DNA of 11,670 nucleotides. Origin: Pleurotus djamor (taxonomy: Eukaryota; Basidiomycota; Agaricomycetes; Agaricales; Pleurotaceae). Where the stretch lies: positions 1 to 11,670 of the forward strand of contig JAPEVF010001272.1 of the NCBI GenBank assembly GCA_029747585.1. The letters run 5' to 3'. A program made the position numbers and the translations under genes. Below the pieces are notes generated by a model. That model worked only from the letters and a program-made list of their open reading frames with translations, did no database searches and was not told the origin of the DNA. How positions within the stretch are numbered: position 1 is the stretch's first letter; each line of letters starts with the position of its first letter. Positions 1 to 7,780 of this stretch are shown here, piece after piece.

Positions 1-382
1 GACACAATAAATGATTTTACACCTTTCTTTGCTTTGTATCATAGTGTAGGGGGGCACCTTGAGCTTTACTCACATCTGATGCTTTGATTCCTTCGTATGC
101 TTTCGAAGCCTTGAGTGCTTTGGCTGCTTTGGCTGCTTTGGCTGCTTTCGGCGATCCCAGGGGATGCAAACAGGGGTAGCTGGATTTTTCCCGCTTTGGG
201 GGCTTTGTCAGGGGGAGGCGAGACAGCCCCTGGATTTTTATTCTTTTTCTCGCGGAGACTATGAAGATACCTTTCTCCCAATGCTCCCCTTGCCTTCCAA
301 GGTTTGAGATGATTTTTCTTGCTCCCTTCCACAATCAGGTTTTCCTGATGAACCACTTCGTCCTTCCAATTACCCTCACCAG
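1..382. other. 5' flank of the PL14 gene, no gene assigned
   Basis: Apart from the minisatellite at 63-152, I see no supported gene here. The lyase frame that is open from 352 is closed by an in-frame TGA at 349-351, so the true 5' exon must join through an intron whose acceptor lies after 351. Candidate AG acceptors end at 382 and 393. No ATG-led segment encoding a convincing signal peptide could be joined in phase, although ATGs exist at 261, 317 and 350. The first exon may lie left of the window or may be lost. Confidence 0.5.
63..152. repeat. Decayed 9-bp minisatellite (GCTTTnnnn units)
   Basis: GCTTT or GCCTT starts at 63, 81, 99, 108, 117, 126, 135 and 144, always in steps of 9 or 18 bp. 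Units 117-125, 126-134 and 135-143 are identical (gctttggct), and the unit at 144 is a close variant. The left half is degenerate but stays in phase. Because the unit is a multiple of three, the minus strand can be read as Lys-Ala-x triplets, in an open frame that ends with a stop at 17-19. No gene could be assigned to that frame. Confidence 0.75.
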
Positions 383-1701
383 CTCCGGTGCAGAGCACCG
401 GGGGTTCAAGCGCGTCGGGGCCGACTTCCTCTTCAAATACCCCTGAACCTACATCAAATTGGGTTGTACCCGATAACATGGAAAACTTGGTCTCCTTCAA
501 CATAACCTACTTCCCCGCAGGGATTCAGAACATGGCTATAGTCTCCGGTATCCCAGCATCGGCCAGCGCAACTGAGGCAGCAATAAAGGCAGTAGAAACG
601 GGGAGCACGGCACCACCATGGGACAACTCGACTTCGGTTCTCCAGCTCTTGTACCCAGCAAACTCGATCAATCCAGGGAACCAACCTCAGGGAGGGGCGG
701 AATTCTACGCGCAACCGATCGATATGGCGTCAGCAGACAAGGTTGCGTTGGAATATAGCGTGTTCTTCCCTGCTGACTTCGACTTCGTCCTCGGAGGGAA
801 GTTACCAGGGATATATGGAGGTCACGTCACTTGCTCTGGAGGAAACAATGCGAAGAGCTGCTTCAGTACGCGCCTCATGTGGCGGCGCGGCGGAGTAGGG
901 GAGCTGTATCTTGTAAGTGTTACTACCAAGAATCAGTTTTTTCTATGTGCTGATTCGTGGATCGCCAGTATGCTCCCAAGGACAAGCAAACCAAGGCGTT
1001 GTGCTCGGATGCTCAGTCTGTCTGCGACGCAACATATGGGTTTTCCATCGGAAGGGGATCCTTCACTTGGGTCAAAGGAGGCTGGACACATATCCGTCAA
1101 ACAGTGGGGCTGAACACGCCAGGTGAAACGGACGGCACGTTCGCGCTCGAAGTGAACGGAGATGAAGTCATCAACAGAGAAGACGTGTTTTACCGAGACG
1201 TCGCTGCCGCGAGCAAGCCCAGCAACGGGAAGAATTCGAATTCAACGCCAACGCCAACACCAACGCCAATACCACCGAAATCATCTCCCGGCGCAGGAGG
1301 GTTGTTGGGTCCAATCTTTGGTGGTTTGTTCGGCTCACAAGAGGCTGAAGAAACTCTTACGGATCCCGAAGACTCGGATTCCCCCTTGGTCGTCGGTGCA
1401 CAGAGCATAATGGAGATTGATGACATCGATGATGGCCCAGAGGATAGCGACGACATGGAAACGTCAGACGGTATCATGGAGAACCCGCCCTTGTATCTGC
1501 ATGAAGCCCAAGAAGCAAAACCAGGACGGCCAGTTGGGTTCGTCGGACTGTTCTTCAGGTGAGCCCCGGTTACTTGGTCACGAAATGAGCAATTGGCTAA
1601 TGCGACGTTGCAGCACCTTCTTTGGAGGGCATGACGAAAAATACGCAACGCCAAGGGACCAGTATGTGTGGTTCAAGGACTTTGCAATGGCGGCAGAATA
1701 G
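383..1701 (+). CDS. Polysaccharide lyase family 14-like secreted protein (5' partial)
   Basis: Three exons are visible: about 383-912, 969-1558 and 1614-1701, joined by GT-AG introns 913-968 (56 bp) and 1559-1613 (55 bp). The first in-frame part is a Ser/Thr/Pro-rich linker (about 388-470). It is followed by the family's jelly-roll core, with landmarks LEYSVFFPADFDFVLGGKLPG, the STRLMWR stretch, YAPKDKQ (from 969), GFSIGRGSFTWVKGGWTHIRQ, LEVNGDEVI and the C-terminal STFFGGHD and YVWFKDF. PL14 enzymes cleave uronate-containing polysaccharides by beta-elimination; the substrate here cannot be told (glucuronan or alginate type is possible). Between DVFYRD and GFVGLFF there is a Thr-Pro-rich then strongly acidic insertion of about 112 residues (1200-1535). 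An AATAAA element follows the stop at 1703-1708. The 5' exon, with signal peptide and perhaps a binding module, is not resolved; the first in-frame ATG is at 478. Family assignment is by remembered motifs, not a search. Confidence 0.8.
1200..1535 (+). other. Low-complexity acidic insertion within the PL14 protein
   Basis: This segment sits inside the second lyase exon. It begins with Asn/Ser and a Thr-Pro repeat made by a hexanucleotide tract (about 1247-1275, acgcca-type units). A Gly/Leu/Phe/Pro-rich patch (GGLLGPIFGGLFG) follows, then about 64 residues containing 21 Asp or Glu and almost no Lys or Arg. The lyase core resumes at GFVGLFF. It is probably disordered or surface-exposed. Confidence 0.7.
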
Positions 1702-1702
1702 T

Positions 1703-1708
1703 AATAAA
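1703..1708 (+). promoter_or_regulatory. Possible polyadenylation signal of the lyase gene
   Basis: AATAAA lies 2 bp after the lyase stop codon, in the 113-bp gap before the convergent ALG2 stop. Fungal poly(A) signals are degenerate, so this is a candidate only. Confidence 0.35.
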
Positions 1709-1814
1709 TAGGGCAGAGTCTGTGTGTAGTGTGCGAATACCAGTCCATCTATAAATAACATAAGGAGTCCATTGAGCTTGACCGGGAAAGGTTCGACACC
1801 GAGTGGAACGGGCT

Positions 1815-3498
1815 TCAAACGGCCCAGAAGGCAACAGCCAGCGCGAGGATGAGGGTAATGAGGCTGAGAAGCCAGAAAGGAGCGGTCGAAATAGGCCCCA
1901 TCTCTACGGCTTCTTTCAACGCGCTCTCAATACCCTTTGACATGGCTTCCATACCAAAGAGCGTCTTCGCCCGCAGCTTAGCTCTATTTGAGAGGGCTTC
2001 TCTTTCAGCTTGAGGTAATGACACGATGGTCATCAAGGTCTCCGCCCAGATGTTTGTATCGGGCGGACAGAGCCAACCAGTGCGTTCAGAGTCAGAAGAA
2101 GCCAAAACGCTCTCAGTAGGGCCACCACTATTACACGCCAAGACCGGTAGGCCGCAAAGCATGCCTTCAACAGGAACGATTCCGAAGTGCTCGTTCGCGG
2201 GTGTGTATAGAAGGCAAAGGGTTGAGGGCGCGGTCAAAAGTGCAGAGCGCTGCGCAGTGGTGAAGTTGAGGACAAACAAAACGTCGGGATCGTCCGTAAG
2301 ACATTCGAAAGGCGGTATAGGGGTCTTGGACGAAGGGGGTGTCGTGATTTTGAAGGTGAGGGAACGCGATCGGGCGATAGCAATGAGAGAGTCGAGAGTT
2401 TCGATATTGTCAGGTAAACGGGGATCATATCCGCCTAGAGGAGTTTAAGCCTTGAGAACTTTGATGTTCCGCGTGGACTCACCTCCAAGGACAAGGCGTA
2501 GGTTACGGTGATCCGGGCTCGTGTTGCTCTCTTTCAGTAACGCAAAGGCCTTCAAGGCCAAGGCTGCATTCTTCTTCTTCTCGAAGCGGTTCAAGGAGAG
2601 TAAAGTGGGCCGTGTCCTAACGCACTGGAGTTATGAACTGAACGTAAAGAATGGTGCGCGTGGAACGTACGAGGCTACTTCGACCACGTCTGAAGATGAA
2701 GAGTCTATGGGAGCCGCGTAAGCAGACGTATTGATGCCCGGATACACAATTTTGGGGACATGCGGTATGGATGCGAAGTAGGTTTTGAAGATGCGGGAGG
2801 TAAATTTGGAGTTGGCCAGTATGATATCGGCTTGCCCTTGAAACAAAGATGAGCGGGGAATCCTATGTCCGCAGAAACTCACTCACTCGTAGTGACTTCC
2901 TCTAGCCAATCCATAGGGATGCGGTAAAGTCGCTTCAAGAGCCCGCCTTTCGTCTTGATCAACTTTCCTTCAGAGAATTCTCCATTGGCGAGAAGTTTAT
3001 CGGGAAAATGACAGTAGAAAACGACACGAGTTCTTCCTAAGGTTCTTAGGAACGGGATGCATGTGGACAGCTGGTCCACGAAGTAAACATCGTACGCAGG
3101 GCCGGTTCGCAGGAGTAAATGAAGAGTAAGGTGGAGTTGTCGGGCATGTGCGAAGAGGATATGGAATTTCCCGTTTATTGACCGTGGAAAAGGTGGGACG
3201 ACGTAGTGGACTTTGAGGGTACCTAAGCAACGAGATGTTAGTGAGCCGTCAGATTAGGAAGAGTACTTCCACTCACCATCTTTAGTTTCCTCAAAGCTAT
3301 GAGACGGGTCGTGATAGGATGTATACACGTCGACCGAATGTCCAAGGTTCTGCAGACCAATCGCTGCATCGACAACGAGTCGTTCCGCGCCCCCTGTGAG
3401 TGATACAGGAATGCATGAGTAAAGCCTCGAGTTATTCGCGTAGTTGGCGTACCTATACCAAGGTCGGGATGGAGAAAAGCTATTCGAAGTGGTGGCAT
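1815..3498 (-). CDS. ALG2: ALG2-type alpha-1,3/1,6-mannosyltransferase (N-glycan precursor synthesis)
   Basis: On the minus strand, six exons at 3498-3453, 3393-3277, 3222-2887, 2836-2671, 2616-2483 and 2434-1815 join in phase to 1419 nt (472 aa). The introns are 59, 54, 50, 54 and 48 bp, all GT-AG. The enzyme adds the second and third mannoses to Man1GlcNAc2-PP-dolichol on the cytosolic face of the ER, using GDP-mannose. Landmarks are HPDLGIGGAERLV (residues 10-22), [10 protein letters not shown] (123-132), [17 protein letters not shown] and [16 protein letters not shown], which carries the GT4 E-x7-E signature (Glu348 and Glu356). The C-terminus (about 453-472) is a hydrophobic membrane segment, as in yeast Alg2. 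Length fits between the human (416 aa) and yeast (503 aa) proteins. The start at 3498 was chosen because it places the conserved N-terminus (MPPLRIAF) at residue 1; an in-frame ATG at 3549 is possible. All key parts are intact, so this looks like a functional housekeeping gene. Confidence 0.95.
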
Positions 3499-3546
3499 TT
3501 GGAGAAGGATAGCGTGGCACCCATACGTGCAAATATTGTCAAACAT

Positions 3547-3589
3547 GTACCCTCCGCGGAACCACGGAATGAGACCCCGCGGAGTGTAC
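3547..3589. repeat. 13-bp inverted repeat upstream of ALG2
   Basis: The left arm at 3547-3559 (GTACCCTCCGCGG) and right arm at 3577-3589 (CCGCGGAGTGTAC) are inverted copies with one mismatch in 13 and a 17-nt spacer. The repeat lies 49-91 bp upstream of the ALG2 start codon and about 355 bp upstream of the cerato-platanin start. It could be a hairpin in the ALG2 5' UTR or a site for a dimeric factor such as a Zn2Cys6 protein, which often bind inverted CGG triplets. Confidence 0.7.
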
Positions 3590-3891
3590 CCGCGAAGCCC
3601 GGAAGTGGTCAATCTTCAAGTTAATCTTGTCTTTGGGTGGTAGCACCAAAGCCGGATAAATGGCGACGAGGTACCTTAGCAGCACCGAAATTTACAAGGT
3701 ATTCCACCTGTACTCAACTGGAGCGTTAGCCTATTAATCGCTGTCCCCTTCTTCCAAACCGGTTCGTATGGAAAGCCTGAGCCTAATTTACAACCCGAGT
3801 AAGTAGTTTTCAGTCAAATCGACTCCCAGACACGCCTCAAGGTCTCAAGCCTCCCGGGGAATGAAAGGAAATACAGGTGCTCAGGTCCTCG

Positions 3892-3898
3892 TATAAAA
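3892..3898 (+). promoter_or_regulatory. TATA box of the cerato-platanin gene
   Basis: TATAAAA is placed 44 bp upstream of the ATG at 3943. The usual TATA-to-start-site spacing puts transcription initiation near 3925, after the out-of-frame ATG at 3902. This supports 3943 as the first translated ATG. Confidence 0.6.
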
Positions 3899-3942
3899 CC
3901 TATGCTCGACAGCCTTCTAGTAGAACGTACTTACACCCCAAG

Positions 3943-4416
3943 ATGTTCTTCAATTGCCTGCCCTTTGCCATTGGCCTACTGTTCGCCACCTACACCCTCG
4001 CTTCTGGCGTCACAATCGCGTATGACAAGCGCTACGACTCTGCCAAAACGTCGGTCTCCAAAAGCGCTTGTGGTAAACGCCTCGAGACATTCTTGGGGGC
4101 TCATACCTACGGGTCGATCCCGACGTTCCCCCAGATCGGCGCAGCTGATTTTATCACCCATATCGATCACCCGAGCTGCGCAACATGCGGAATGCTCGTA
4201 CACGTCGACGAGGAGGGAACTACGCATTTGATAAACTTCTTGATCATGGACCGCAGCACGACTGCGCCATTTGTTCTGGGCAAGAAAGCCATGGATAGAT
4301 TGACGGGGGGACAGGCCGAGAAATTGGGCAGAGTCAACGCAACCTTTCGGCAGATGCCCAACAGTTTTTGTGACAAACCCATCGCAATGTCGATGCCGTT
4401 GGATGAGTGCCAATGA
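3943..4416 (+). CDS. Cerato-platanin family small secreted protein
   Basis: A single uninterrupted frame encodes 157 aa. Residues 1 to about 21 form a hydrophobic signal peptide (ending near TLA/SG), so the mature protein is secreted. Family landmarks are GVTIAYDKRYDSA, YGSIPTFPQIGAA, the CxxC pair in HPSCATC, and MDRLTGGQAEKLGRVNAT near the end. The four Cys expected for the two family disulfides are present at residues 43, 79, 82 and 143. One N-glycosylation sequon (NAT) is at 132-134. Known cerato-platanins are double-psi beta-barrel proteins that bind chitin oligomers, loosen cell walls, and can act as elicitors toward plants; the role here is inferred only. The central stretch after the CxxC is unlike the usual family consensus. 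The chain also extends 14 residues past the last canonical Cys and ends with a fifth mature Cys (156). ATG 3943 was chosen over the frame's upstream extension because it gives the signal peptide and follows the TATA box. Confidence 0.9.
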   Translation: MFFNCLPFAIGLLFATYTLASGVTIAYDKRYDSAKTSVSKSACGKRLETFLGAHTYGSIPTFPQIGAADFITHIDHPSCATCGMLVHVDEEGTTHLINFLIMDRSTTAPFVLGKKAMDRLTGGQAEKLGRVNATFRQMPNSFCDKPIAMSMPLDECQ

Positions 4417-4425
4417 AATTCGAAG

Positions 4426-4493
4426 GTAAGTAAGACGACCCACCTGACAAGTGGCAGTCAATAGAGACCCTGACATGATTCTGAATAATCCAG
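4426..4493 (+). other. Possible 3' UTR intron of the cerato-platanin gene
   Basis: A strong donor (GTAAGTAAG at 4426) lies 9 bp after the stop codon. It is followed by a branch-point-like CTGAC and a CAG acceptor at 4491-4493, giving a 68-bp candidate intron. It would not change the protein. It may be chance, since no transcript data are available. Confidence 0.35.
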
Positions 4494-4729
4494 GTCGTTC
4501 CGTCGGCTGAGGAGTTGCGTCGGTCGGAGAGCGTTGGCACCCCATTGGATAGTGGGAGATTTTGAACCATTTCCGACAGTGACCTTGTCAGTAGGGATAG
4601 TGCTGGGGATTAGGTTGACTCCTTTGCATGCTAGGAGCTGTCCAGGGGCCTCCATAGTGAGGTTCCCACCCGACGGAACGCGACCACATCACCGGTTCCC
4701 CCTTTCAGTCATCATCTCACAATGCACTT

Positions 4730-4739
4730 TATATATAAA
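4730..4739 (+). promoter_or_regulatory. TATA box of the P450 gene
   Basis: TATATATAAA lies 93 bp before the P450 ATG at 4833. The predicted 5' UTR of about 60-70 nt contains no ATG. The remaining part of the 4417-4832 gap holds the cerato-platanin 3' end and no supported gene. Confidence 0.6.
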
Positions 4740-4832
4740 CGTTGAAATCAGCAACGCACATCACTGTTTGACTGGCGGGAGAAAACAAATCTCGAACCGT
4801 GTTTCAAACTTCTTCCAGAACCCCCAACCACG

Positions 4833-7150
4833 ATGATCCTCCTCCTTCTACGATCTGCGCTTGCTGCAATTTCTGCATATGGATCTTACAAGCTATTCCA
4901 ACTTGTTTACAGCGAACTCACGTCCCCCCTCCGCCATCTGCCTGGTCCGAAGAGCTCTAGCTGGTTGTACGGAAACTTCAAGGAAATCTTCGATGCCGTG
5001 AGCCAATGTCTTGGGTCTTGAAGTTGGTTCGTCGTTGACGCTTCGTGGAAGGAAAACTCAGTGTTGCATGAGAAGTGGGTTAGTGAGTACGGCCCGACGA
5101 TCAAGTATCGAGGGATGTTCGGGGTGGGTCCCTTGTGTCTCGTTCGTGGATATTTGTGGTCGTTAACGCGGAAGAAACAGATTACCCGATTGTACACCGT
5201 CGACCCGAAGGCTTTGAACCACATTCTCATGAAGACTGATATATACCATAAACCAAGTGCTGCAAGACATGCTTTGCAAAGGATTCTTGGCGAAGGTGAG
5301 TATCGTCTATTGGCCTAAGTATCCTAAGGCTCACTCTCTCCGGAGGCGTACTCGTTGTTGAAGGTCAATTTACTCTTTCCATGCTTGTCCCCTCATCGTG
5401 CTCATTCGTCCATAGGCGAAAAACACAAACAGCAGGTATGCGGTCTCCGTTGAAATGAAGTAGCTTGTGACCTTATTGACTTGTATCCAGCGCAAAATTA
5501 TGGTGCGATCAGGGTTCCTCAACGCCGTCATTTCCTCAACTAATATCCATATAGAACCCTGCTTTCGGACCCATACAAATTAGGGACCTTACAGAAACGT
5601 TTGTGGCCAAGGCCATTCAACTACGAGACGTATGGGCGTTGGAGGTATCCAAAGCAGGAGGAACCGCACAGATCGATGTCCTCTCATGGCTTAGTAGAAT
5701 GACGCTGGATGTCATTGGTTTGGCAGGTGAGTCATCAACACGATCAGTCAATCCAACTATGACTTACCTCTCCCTAGGTTTCAACTACAAATTTGATGCG
5801 CTCATCGGCGAACGTAACGAACTAAATCAAGCCTTCTCCACCGTGTTTCATGCCAACACGCAATTCGAAGTGTTCCCTCTACTCCAATCGCTGATTCCAC
5901 CTCTTCGGTTGATTGTACGTGCCAGGTCAACAAATTTCCCTATACGCAACTCACGAAATCCCTTTAGAAAACATCGAGGGATCGCGCATCCCAGGCGGCT
6001 CGTGACTCCATGGCTCGCATTGGAAGGCAGCTTCTCGCTTCGGCCAAGAGTGCCGTCGTTCAGGCAGAGAAAGATAACGTAGATGCAGGGCTTCAGTCAC
6101 GCAACCTACTATCTTTACTGGTTAAAGCGAACACCGCTGCTGATCTAGCTGATCATCAAAGACTCAGTGACGAAGACGTCTTGGCTCGTTCGTCCATTTC
6201 TACNTTTTTTGTATCTCTTCATTATTGATGACTGTATTCTACAGAGGTCCCTACATTTTTGACGGCAGGACATGAGACTACGAGGTATGCCCTTACCTCT
6301 GAATTGTAAACGCGTCTAATGCGATATATATATAGCACGGGGACTACGTGGGCTTTGTTCGCCCTCACCCAAAATCGCGCCGCCCAGGATAAACTGAGAG
6401 AAGAGCTTCTCAATGTTCCCACTGACACCCCGACGATGGATGAGTTGAACGCCCTCCCTTACCTGGATGCTGTGGTTCGCGAAACACTACGTGTTCACGC
6501 GCCAGTACCGTCGACCATTAGAATTGCCGTCGCAGACGATGTGATCCCTTTGAGTCATCCTGTAACCGACAAACTGGGCAACGTCCACCACTCAATCACG
6601 TACGTCTCTCAGCTATATGTTCGTCTCCCACCCTGATCATGTTTCCGTTCATCCAGCGTGCATAAAGGGCAACTACTCTTTGTACCTATCCTCCCTATGA
6701 ACCGGATGAAGTCGATCTGGGGCGAGGATGCCTTGGAGTTCAAGTACGTGATGACTCGTACCGCAGCGCGGTTTGCATCTGATGTGTGAGTCCAACTTCA
6801 AGGCCGGAGCGCTGGGAGGCCGTTCCAGAGGGTGCTACCGCGATCCCAGGTATCTGGGGGAATATGATGACTTTCTTGGGTGGCCCACGCGCATGCATAG
6901 GCTGGCGATTCTCTGTTGTTGAGTGAGTATTTGCTCAATTACCTCCTCCACAGGTAACTCACCCCTTGCTGCTGCTAATAGAACGAAAGCCCTCCTATTC
7001 ACACTCATCCGTTCATTCGACTTCGAACTTGCTGTGCCGGCCTCTGATGTTGCGAAAGTCACTAGCGTCGTGCAAAGACCGATCATCAAGAGTGCGAAAG
7101 AGTCAGGGAATTTTATGCCGTTGATAATCAGACCGTATCAACATGAATAA
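4833..7150 (+). CDS. Microsomal cytochrome P450 monooxygenase
   Basis: Fourteen exons join to 1611 nt (536 aa): 4833-4997, 5052-5123, 5181-5295, 5346-5363, 5416-5435, 5491-5502, 5555-5726, 5778-5914, 5968-6187, 6245-6284, 6336-6599, 6657-6743, 6803-6922 and 6982-7150. All 13 introns are GT-AG and 50-59 bp, and every phase is consistent. Residues 1 to about 27 form an ER membrane anchor, followed by the proline-rich hinge LPGP (36-39). Also present are the C-helix region HKQQRKIMNPAF, the I-helix oxygen-binding AGHETT (318-323), ETLR of the K-helix (373-376), PERW (442-445) and the heme loop [10 protein letters not shown] with the ligand Cys472 (codon 6894-6896). All catalytic hallmarks are intact, so the enzyme is predicted to be active with a separate P450 reductase. 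The substrate is unknown. The style resembles the large expanded P450 clans of wood- and litter-decay basidiomycetes, but I cannot name a CYP family. The N at 6204 falls inside an intron (6188-6244) and does not affect the protein. Confidence 0.93.
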
Positions 7151-7780
7151 GGGATATATGGTTATTTGTGAGTTATCTAGAATATATGGTGTCTTGTATA
7201 CTACTTTGTCGTGTAGCATTCTGTACACAGGTACTAGTATTACCTTCACATTTCGATGCGTGATTGTCCGAGAGCACGTTCTATTGCTGGAGGCACTTCG
7301 GATCACCCAATAACTTCGCGAAGCCTATAGCCTTCCTTCTCACGTTGCGTTCAATTCATCCCCGCGTAGAACGACTCATCCGATTTTCCATACAGAGGCC
7401 CCTTCAACCCGACTGACTATTCCATCCCTTCATCTGTGTGCGGTTGCCAGAAGAGCGCAATACCCTGGAAAGAGCAGCGTTTGGTCGGGTTGATTGTCAA
7501 ACTAATTCACCACCTCAACTAAGACATGCCCAACCATTGGCAACAACGGATATTGGGCTTGGAGGCTTCTTAAACATCGGGGTTACTTGCTGTCTTTGAT
7601 AGGCGGCTTTGCACGTGAACTTTTGGCCAGCGGTCCGTCATGGAGGAGGTCAAGGTATCTATGAATGAAAACGCCCCGTCTTCCCGGATGGATGTAGCTC
7701 GGGTAAGATCAAGACGATATAAAATACGCAGAAAGGTGCCAGGTCAGAGAGATCACTTGCCCCGCTCGTCTCCTCTCAAG
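7151..7780. other. Intergenic region, P450 3' end and GH43 promoter
   Basis: No gene is supported in this 630-bp stretch. The left part is AT-rich and likely carries the P450 3' UTR. A 10-bp palindrome (CTTCGCGAAG) lies at 7314-7323. Two inverted CCAAT motifs (ATTGG, near 7535 and 7552) and a perfect CACGTG E-box (7612-7617) precede the TATA box at 7718. An ATG-led frame from 7640 runs into the GH43 start in the same frame, but it begins upstream of the TATA box and is not taken as the start. Confidence 0.5.
7718..7724 (+). promoter_or_regulatory. TATA box of the GH43 gene
   Basis: TATAAAA lies 63 bp before the ATG at 7781. It supports 7781 as start rather than the in-frame ATG at 7640, which would lie outside the transcript. 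Confidence 0.6.

Larger units (their letters stand above)
3499..3942. promoter_or_regulatory. Divergent promoter region, ALG2 / cerato-platanin
   Basis: This 444-bp gap separates two divergent start codons. On the cerato-platanin side a TATA box (TATAAAA, 3892-3898) lies 44 bp before the ATG, implying a very short 5' UTR. On the ALG2 side no TATA box was seen; the notable element is the inverted repeat at 3547-3589. No other gene is supported here. Confidence 0.6.

Noticed and set aside
66..503. Minus-strand open frame of 145 codons with a Ser-Ser-Gln repeat
   Set aside because: It overlaps the lyase linker in antisense; the repeat is only the other-frame reading of the minisatellite.
3976..4545. 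Long open frame on the minus strand (189 codons) opposite the cerato-platanin gene
   Set aside because: It has no family motif or signal, and the plus strand carries clear cerato-platanin landmarks with a TATA box, so this is an antisense shadow.
6181..6228. Apparent stop and frame break around the N at 6204 in the P450
   Set aside because: The break is inside the intron 6188-6244; splicing gives DVLA-QVPTF and the AGHETT motif, so the gene is not a pseudogene.
7760..7765. CreA-type site (CCCCGC) before the GH43 gene
   Set aside because: A single short degenerate match in the probable 5' UTR, expected by chance; not enough to claim carbon repression.
7640..7780. In-frame ATG at 7640 as the GH43 start
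   Set aside because: It lies upstream of the TATA box at 7718 and would bury the signal peptide behind 47 charged residues.
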